9,289 nt of DNA. Origin: Rhodospirillales bacterium (lineage in GTDB: Bacteria; Pseudomonadota; Alphaproteobacteria; Reyranellales; Reyranellaceae). The DNA lies in assembly GCA_013205335.1 (NCBI GenBank), contig JABMNB010000560.1:1-9289 (forward strand), read 5' to 3'. Position 1 is the first letter of the stretch, and each line of letters opens with the position of its first letter. Shown here piece after piece: positions 6,226-9,289 of this stretch. The notes beneath the pieces are model-generated. The model was not told the DNA's origin. It was given only the letters and a program-made list of their open reading frames with translations, and made no database searches. A program made the position numbers and the translations under genes.

Positions 6226-6978
6226 ATGCCCGTCATGAGCATGAAACTTCTCGAAGGTGAGCGCGCCCTGATCACAGGTTGCGCCGGCGGCATCGGCCGC
6301 GGCATCGCCAAGGCACTTAAGGCCGAGGGCGCCCTCGTACTCGGCAGCGACATCGCCGCCCCGCCCGCCGCGGACGGCATCGACTTCCTGCAAGCCGACC
6401 TCGCCGGAAAAGACGGCTGGAAGCTTCTGCTCGACGACGCTGTGAAGAAACTCGGCACGATCTCCCTGTTCGTCCACGCCGCGAGCCCGCGCCGCCTCGA
6501 GGTCGACACGCCGCTGTCGGTCAGCGAGGAGACATGGGATTCGATGACTGACATCAACCTGCGCTCCGGCTTCTTCCTTGCCCGCGAGGTTGGGCGTCAC
6601 ATGCGCGACAACAAGATCAAGGGCCGCATCATCCTGGTCACCTCGCAGCACCGCGAGACGCCACGCAACCTGCCTCACTACAGCGCCTCGAAGGCCGGCC
6701 TGACGATGGTGATGAAGGAACTGGCCCGCGTTCTGGCGCCGGACGGCATCAGGGTGAACGCGATCGCGCCGGGCGCCATCCCGGGCGGCGGCTTCGTGGC
6801 GAACAATCTCGCGGAACTGGTCTCGCAGATCCCGCTCGGCCGCGCCGGCACGCCCGACGACATCGCCCAGGTCGCCGTCGCCATTCTGTCGGAAAGATTT
6901 GGCCGTTATGTGGTGGGTACGACAGTAGAAGTTGATGGTGGATTGGGCCTTACGAGCTGGATTCCTGCCAAGGCTTGA
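6226..6978 (+). CDS. SDR family NAD(P)-dependent oxidoreductase
   Basis: This 250-residue classical short-chain dehydrogenase/reductase catalyses cytosolic interconversion of an alcohol and a ketone. The nucleotide motif is TGCAGGIG (17-24, the TGxxxGxG pattern), and D42 (SDIAA) after strand 2 suggests NAD. The catalytic residues are N111 (DINLRSGF), S140 (LVTSQH), Y152 and K156 (HYSASKAG). The later motifs IRVNAIAPGAI (175-185) and the end VEVDGG (234-239) are typical. The usual NNAG after strand 4 is replaced by HAAS (84-87). The start at 6226 gives MPVMSMKLLEGERALITG; an upstream ATG at 6142 would run through the start of tlyA and is rejected. The last 28 codons use many A/T-ending codons, unlike the rest of the gene. 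A 53-bp gap separates it from the peroxiredoxin gene. The substrate is unknown. Confidence 0.93.
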   Translation: MPVMSMKLLEGERALITGCAGGIGRGIAKALKAEGALVLGSDIAAPPAADGIDFLQADLAGKDGWKLLLDDAVKKLGTISLFVHAASPRRLEVDTPLSVSEETWDSMTDINLRSGFFLAREVGRHMRDNKIKGRIILVTSQHRETPRNLPHYSASKAGLTMVMKELARVLAPDGIRVNAIAPGAIPGGGFVANNLAELVSQIPLGRAGTPDDIAQVAVAILSERFGRYVVGTTVEVDGGLGLTSWIPAKA

Positions 6979-6991
6979 CCCCGACTGGCAG
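6965..6991. repeat. Inverted repeat around the SDR stop codon, upstream of the peroxiredoxin gene
   Basis: CTGCCA (6965-6970) and TGGCAG (6986-6991) are perfect 6-bp inverted arms separated by 15 nt, so their centres are 21 bp apart, two helical turns. The spacer contains the SDR stop (6976-6978) and TTGACC (6975-6980), a -35-like hexamer. No T-run follows, so it is not a terminator. It may be an operator for the peroxiredoxin gene, or chance. Confidence 0.35.
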
Positions 6992-7016
6992 AAAGGTTGA
7001 GGTGCGGCACGCAAAC

Positions 7017-7022
7017 GGAGGG
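7017..7022 (+). promoter_or_regulatory. Shine-Dalgarno of the peroxiredoxin gene
   Basis: GGAGGG lies 9 nt upstream of ATG 7032. It supports this start over the in-frame ATG-like position at 6975, which overlaps the end of the SDR gene and would add 19 residues unlike the family. Confidence 0.85.
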
Positions 7023-7031
7023 ACTTCAGCC

Positions 7032-7694
7032 ATGACGCTTCGCATCAATTCGACCGCGCCCGATTTCAAGGCCGAGACGACCCAGGGTCCGATCGAGTTC
7101 CACAAGTGGATCGGCGACAGCTGGGCGATCCTGTTCTCGCATCCCAAGGACTTCACGCCGGTCTGCACGACCGAACTCGGATACATGGCCGGCCTCAAGC
7201 CGCAGTTCGACAAGCTGAACACCAAAATCGTGGGTCTCTCGGTCGATCCCGTGACCAACCATTCGAAATGGGCGAAGGACATAGAGGAGACCCAGGGCCA
7301 CGCCGTCACCTTTCCGATGATCGGCGATCCCGAACTCAAGGTCGCGACCGCCTATGACATGCTGCCCGAAGGCGCCGGCTCGACATCGGAAGGCCGCACC
7401 GCCGCCGACAACGCCACCGTGCGCTCGGTGTTCATCATCGGCCCCGACAAGAAGATCAAGGCGATGCTCACCTACCCGATGAGCACCGGCCGCAACTTTG
7501 ACGAGGTGCTGCGCCTCCTCGAATCCTGCCAGCTCACCGCCCGGCACCAGGTGGCGACGCCGGTGAACTGGAAGAAGGGCGAGGACGTGATCATCGTCCC
7601 CGCCGTCTCCGACGAAGCCGCCAAGGCCAAGTACCCGAACGGCTGGAAGGCGCCGAAGCCCTATCTGCGGATCGTTCCCCAGCCCAAGGACTAA
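7032..7694 (+). CDS. Peroxiredoxin, Prx6 (1-Cys) subfamily
   Basis: This 220-residue protein has the normal Prx6 length (about 215-225) and reduces hydrogen peroxide and organic hydroperoxides in the cytosol. The peroxidatic cysteine is C45 in HPKDFTPVCTTELG (37-50), with T42 of the TxxC motif. The conserved arginine is R131 (NATVRSVFIIGPDKK). The Prx6-specific C-terminal part is complete: TYPMSTGRNFDEVLRLL (147-163), VATPVNWKKGEDVIIVP (174-190) and YLRIVPQP (211-218). A second cysteine, C166 (LESCQLT), sits where many Prx6 proteins have a non-cysteine residue; it is not the usual 2-Cys resolving position. The start at 7032 has GGAGGG in front and gives the expected MTLRINSTAPDF. It lies between the SDR and amidase genes on the same strand, with gaps of 53 and 25 bp. 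No peroxide regulator is visible nearby. Confidence 0.96.
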   Translation: MTLRINSTAPDFKAETTQGPIEFHKWIGDSWAILFSHPKDFTPVCTTELGYMAGLKPQFDKLNTKIVGLSVDPVTNHSKWAKDIEETQGHAVTFPMIGDPELKVATAYDMLPEGAGSTSEGRTAADNATVRSVFIIGPDKKIKAMLTYPMSTGRNFDEVLRLLESCQLTARHQVATPVNWKKGEDVIIVPAVSDEAAKAKYPNGWKAPKPYLRIVPQPKD

Positions 7695-7707
7695 GGAGCC
7701 CGTCGCG

Positions 7708-7711
7708 GGAG
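7708..7711 (+). promoter_or_regulatory. Shine-Dalgarno deciding the amidase start
   Basis: GGAG is 8 nt before ATG 7720 but only 2 nt before the in-frame ATG 7714. AAGGAG at 7693-7698 is 15 nt from 7714. Spacing favours 7720, giving MTEELWRRSA; the difference is two residues. Confidence 0.55.
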
Positions 7712-7719
7712 AAATGGAT

Positions 7720-9126
7720 ATGACGGAAGAACTCTGGCGCCGGTCGGCAGTCGACCTGGCGCAAGCGATCACGCAGGGCGCGGTCTCCAGCGAGGACGCC
7801 ACCCGCTCCGTCCTGGGTCGCATCGAGGCCGTCAATCCGCAGGTCAATGCCGTCGTCGACGTCATGGCCGACGAGGCGCTGCAGGCCGCGCGACAGGCCG
7901 ATACCGCCCGCCGCAGCGGCGCCGCCTGCGGCCCGCTGCACGGCGTGCCGGTGACGGTGAAGGTCAACGTCGACACCAAGGGCCGCGCCACGACCAACGG
8001 GGTCGTGGCCTTTCGCGACCTGGTGGCAACTGACGACAGCCCGGTCGTCGCCAACCTGCGCAAGGCAGGCGCGGTCATCGTCGGGCGCACCAACACGCCG
8101 GCCTTCTCGCACCGCTGGTTCACCGACAACGAGTTGCACGGCCCGACACGCAACCCTTGGGGCAAGGGCCTGACGCCGGGCGGATCGAGCGGCGGGGCCG
8201 CGGCCGCACTCGCCGCCGGCATGGGCGCGATTGCGCACGGCAACGACTATGGCGGCTCGATCCGCTACCCTGCTTATGCCTGCGGCGTGGCAGGCCTGCG
8301 ACCGACGCCCGGCCGCGTGCCAGCCTTCAACCCATCCGCTGCCGCCGAGCGGCCGATCACCGCGCAGCTCATGTCCGTGCAAGGCCCGCTGGCGCGCACC
8401 GTCGCCGACCTGCGCCTCGCCTTCGCCGCCATGGCGATGGGTGATGCGCGCGATCCCAACTGGGTTCCGGCGCCACTCGCCGGTCCCGCGCCGGCGCGTC
8501 CGCTGCGCGCCGCGATCTCGGCGGCCCCGTTCGACGATGTGGTACCGGAGGTTCGGGCCGCCGTCGAGGAAGCAGGCCGCGCACTCGAAGCCGCAGGTTA
8601 TGCGATTGAGGAGATCGCGCCGCCCCGGCTCGGAGAGGCGGCCGAGCTGTGGCACCGAATGGTCGTCAACGACGAGCGCCGGGGCTTCGTCGCCACCGTG
8701 CAGTCGCTGGGCGACGCGGCCGCCCGGCGCAACGTCGAGGGCCATCTGCGCTATGTGCCGCCGATCGATGCCGACGGCCTGCTCGATGCGTTCGGCCCGC
8801 GCCTCGCGCTGATGCGGGCCTGGTCACTGTTCTTCGCGCGATATGCAGTGGCGGTCGTGCCGGTGTCGCACGTCCTGCCCTTCCCCGACGGCCTCGACCT
8901 GCAGGACCAACCGGTGGTCGACCGCATGATGGCCGCGCAGCACTGCCTGCTCGCGACGCCCGTGCTCGGCTATCCCTCGGTTTCGGTGCCGACGGGCCTC
9001 GCCGACGGCACGCCCGTCGGGGTGCAGGTGATCGCCGCCCGATTCCGCGAGGACCTCTGCCTCGATGCAGCGGAGATCGTCGAGGCCCACGCCCCACGCC
9101 TCACCCCCATCAACCCGCGCCTCTGA
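7720..9126 (+). CDS. Amidase signature family hydrolase
   Basis: This 468-residue protein has the usual length for the amidase signature family, which hydrolyses amides to acid and ammonia with a Ser-cisSer-Lys triad. The triad is visible as K81 (VPVTVKVNVD), S156 (TPGGSSGGAAAA) and S180 (HGNDYGGSIRYPA). The 75- and 24-residue spacings match known members such as FAAH. The N-terminal helix LWRRSAVDLAQAITQGAVSS and the stretch CGPLHGVPVTVKVNVDTKG are typical. The C-terminal part (PSVSVPTGLADGTPVGVQVI) is also as expected. The oxyanion loop reads NDYGGS where most members have TDIGGS. No signal peptide is present, so it is cytosolic. It starts 25 nt after the peroxiredoxin stop and is probably co-transcribed with it. 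The substrate cannot be deduced, and similarity to GatA is only family-level, as no gatB or gatC is adjacent. A start at 7714 is possible. Confidence 0.94.
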   Translation: MTEELWRRSAVDLAQAITQGAVSSEDATRSVLGRIEAVNPQVNAVVDVMADEALQAARQADTARRSGAACGPLHGVPVTVKVNVDTKGRATTNGVVAFRDLVATDDSPVVANLRKAGAVIVGRTNTPAFSHRWFTDNELHGPTRNPWGKGLTPGGSSGGAAAALAAGMGAIAHGNDYGGSIRYPAYACGVAGLRPTPGRVPAFNPSAAAERPITAQLMSVQGPLARTVADLRLAFAAMAMGDARDPNWVPAPLAGPAPARPLRAAISAAPFDDVVPEVRAAVEEAGRALEAAGYAIEEIAPPRLGEAAELWHRMVVNDERRGFVATVQSLGDAAARRNVEGHLRYVPPIDADGLLDAFGPRLALMRAWSLFFARYAVAVVPVSHVLPFPDGLDLQDQPVVDRMMAAQHCLLATPVLGYPSVSVPTGLADGTPVGVQVIAARFREDLCLDAAEIVEAHAPRLTPINPRL

Positions 9127-9154
9127 AAACCGCGAGCAGGGCGTTCAGCCGCGG
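9126..9154 (-). terminator. Possible weak terminator after dxs
   Basis: On the minus strand CCGCG (9154-9150) can pair with CGCGG (9134-9130) across a 15-nt loop, followed directly by TTTT (9129-9126). An alternative pairing CGAGC/GCTCG overlaps it. The stem is short and includes the last dxs codons, so this is a weak candidate for ending dxs before it runs into the amidase gene. Confidence 0.25.
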
Positions 9155-9289
9155 GCTCGTTCCGAGGATTGCCCCAGGGCGGTCAGCGCCGTCGTCACGA
9201 TCTGGGGCGCGTTGAGTCCGGCCCACTCGTACTGCCTGGCCGGCGCGGCGTGATCGAGGAAGCGATCGGGGCAGAACCATCGGCCGGAC
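9145..9289 (-). CDS. dxs: 1-deoxy-D-xylulose-5-phosphate synthase, C-terminal end (partial)
   Basis: Reading the minus strand from the window edge gives 47 residues and a TGA at 9147-9145. The recognisable stretch is PDRFLDHAAPARQYEWAGLN, followed by APQIVTTALTALG. This matches the end of DXP synthase, whose last domain carries LPDxFIDH, a Q-Y-xx-AGL-(D/N) segment and a final helix. DXP synthase is the thiamine-diphosphate enzyme that condenses pyruvate and glyceraldehyde 3-phosphate in the MEP isoprenoid pathway. Only the tail is present, so catalytic residues cannot be checked. It converges on the amidase gene with 18 bp between the stops. The assignment is by pattern memory over a short fragment, helped by tlyA nearby, since the two are often neighbours in alphaproteobacteria. 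Confidence 0.82.
   Translation of the reverse strand, partial: SGRWFCPDRFLDHAAPARQYEWAGLNAPQIVTTALTALGQSSERARG

Noticed and set aside
6975..7031. N-terminal extension of the peroxiredoxin starting within the SDR stop region
   Set aside because: The extra 19 residues are unlike Prx6, and GGAGGG directly supports ATG 7032.
7026..8745. Long minus-strand open frames over the peroxiredoxin and amidase genes
   Set aside because: Antisense shadows of high-GC3 genes; the translations show no family features.
1..9289. CRISPR arrays, tRNA or rRNA genes, insertion sequences, toxin-antitoxin or defence genes
   Set aside because: I looked for regular repeats, tRNA-like cloverleaf ends, transposase motifs and terminal repeats and saw none; nearly all the DNA is accounted for by ordinary metabolic, transport and RNA-modification genes.

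Overview
The window is a gene-dense stretch of high-GC DNA. Outside two short patches, almost every third codon position is G or C. Gene content points to a free-living alphaproteobacterium: a HAAT-type (branched-chain amino acid family) ABC transporter, tlyA near dxs, a RsmC-type methyltransferase and a 1-Cys peroxiredoxin. A Rhodospirillales- or Rhizobiales-like genome fits best, but this rests on protein style and not on a marker gene. I see no mobile element, tRNA, rRNA, CRISPR array or phage gene.

Layout. (1) Minus strand, 3249 down to 1: a HAAT transporter operon. It runs from a substrate-binding protein with a Tat-like signal, to the LivH permease, to a LivM permease fused to a LivG ATPase. 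The fusion is cut by the window edge just after its Walker A motif. (2) 3250-3454: a 205-bp divergent promoter region holding the most AT-rich DNA of the window and an operator-like palindrome. (3) Plus strand, 3455-5466: a zinc alcohol dehydrogenase resembling 6-hydroxyhexanoate dehydrogenases, overlapping by GTGA a RsmC-like N2-guanine methyltransferase. A strong terminator-like hairpin lies inside the first codons of the methyltransferase gene. (4) Minus strand, 6196-5441: tlyA, an rRNA 2'-O-methyltransferase, overlapping the previous gene tail to tail by 26 bp. (5) Plus strand, 6226-9126: an SDR oxidoreductase, a Prx6-type peroxiredoxin and an amidase-signature hydrolase, closely spaced and probably co-transcribed at least in part. 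(6) Minus strand, 9289-9145: the C-terminal end of dxs (DXP synthase), not listed as a long ORF because it is cut by the window edge.

How the genes relate. The transporter genes form one import system. The divergent alcohol dehydrogenase may share its control region, which suggests but does not prove that it processes the imported solute. tlyA and dxs are commonly adjacent in alphaproteobacteria; here the plus-strand SDR-Prx-amidase block sits between them. I find no clear new multi-gene system. The items most worth checking are the terminator-like hairpin at 4547-4577, the abrupt codon-use change at the 3' end of the SDR gene, and the LivM-LivG fusion.
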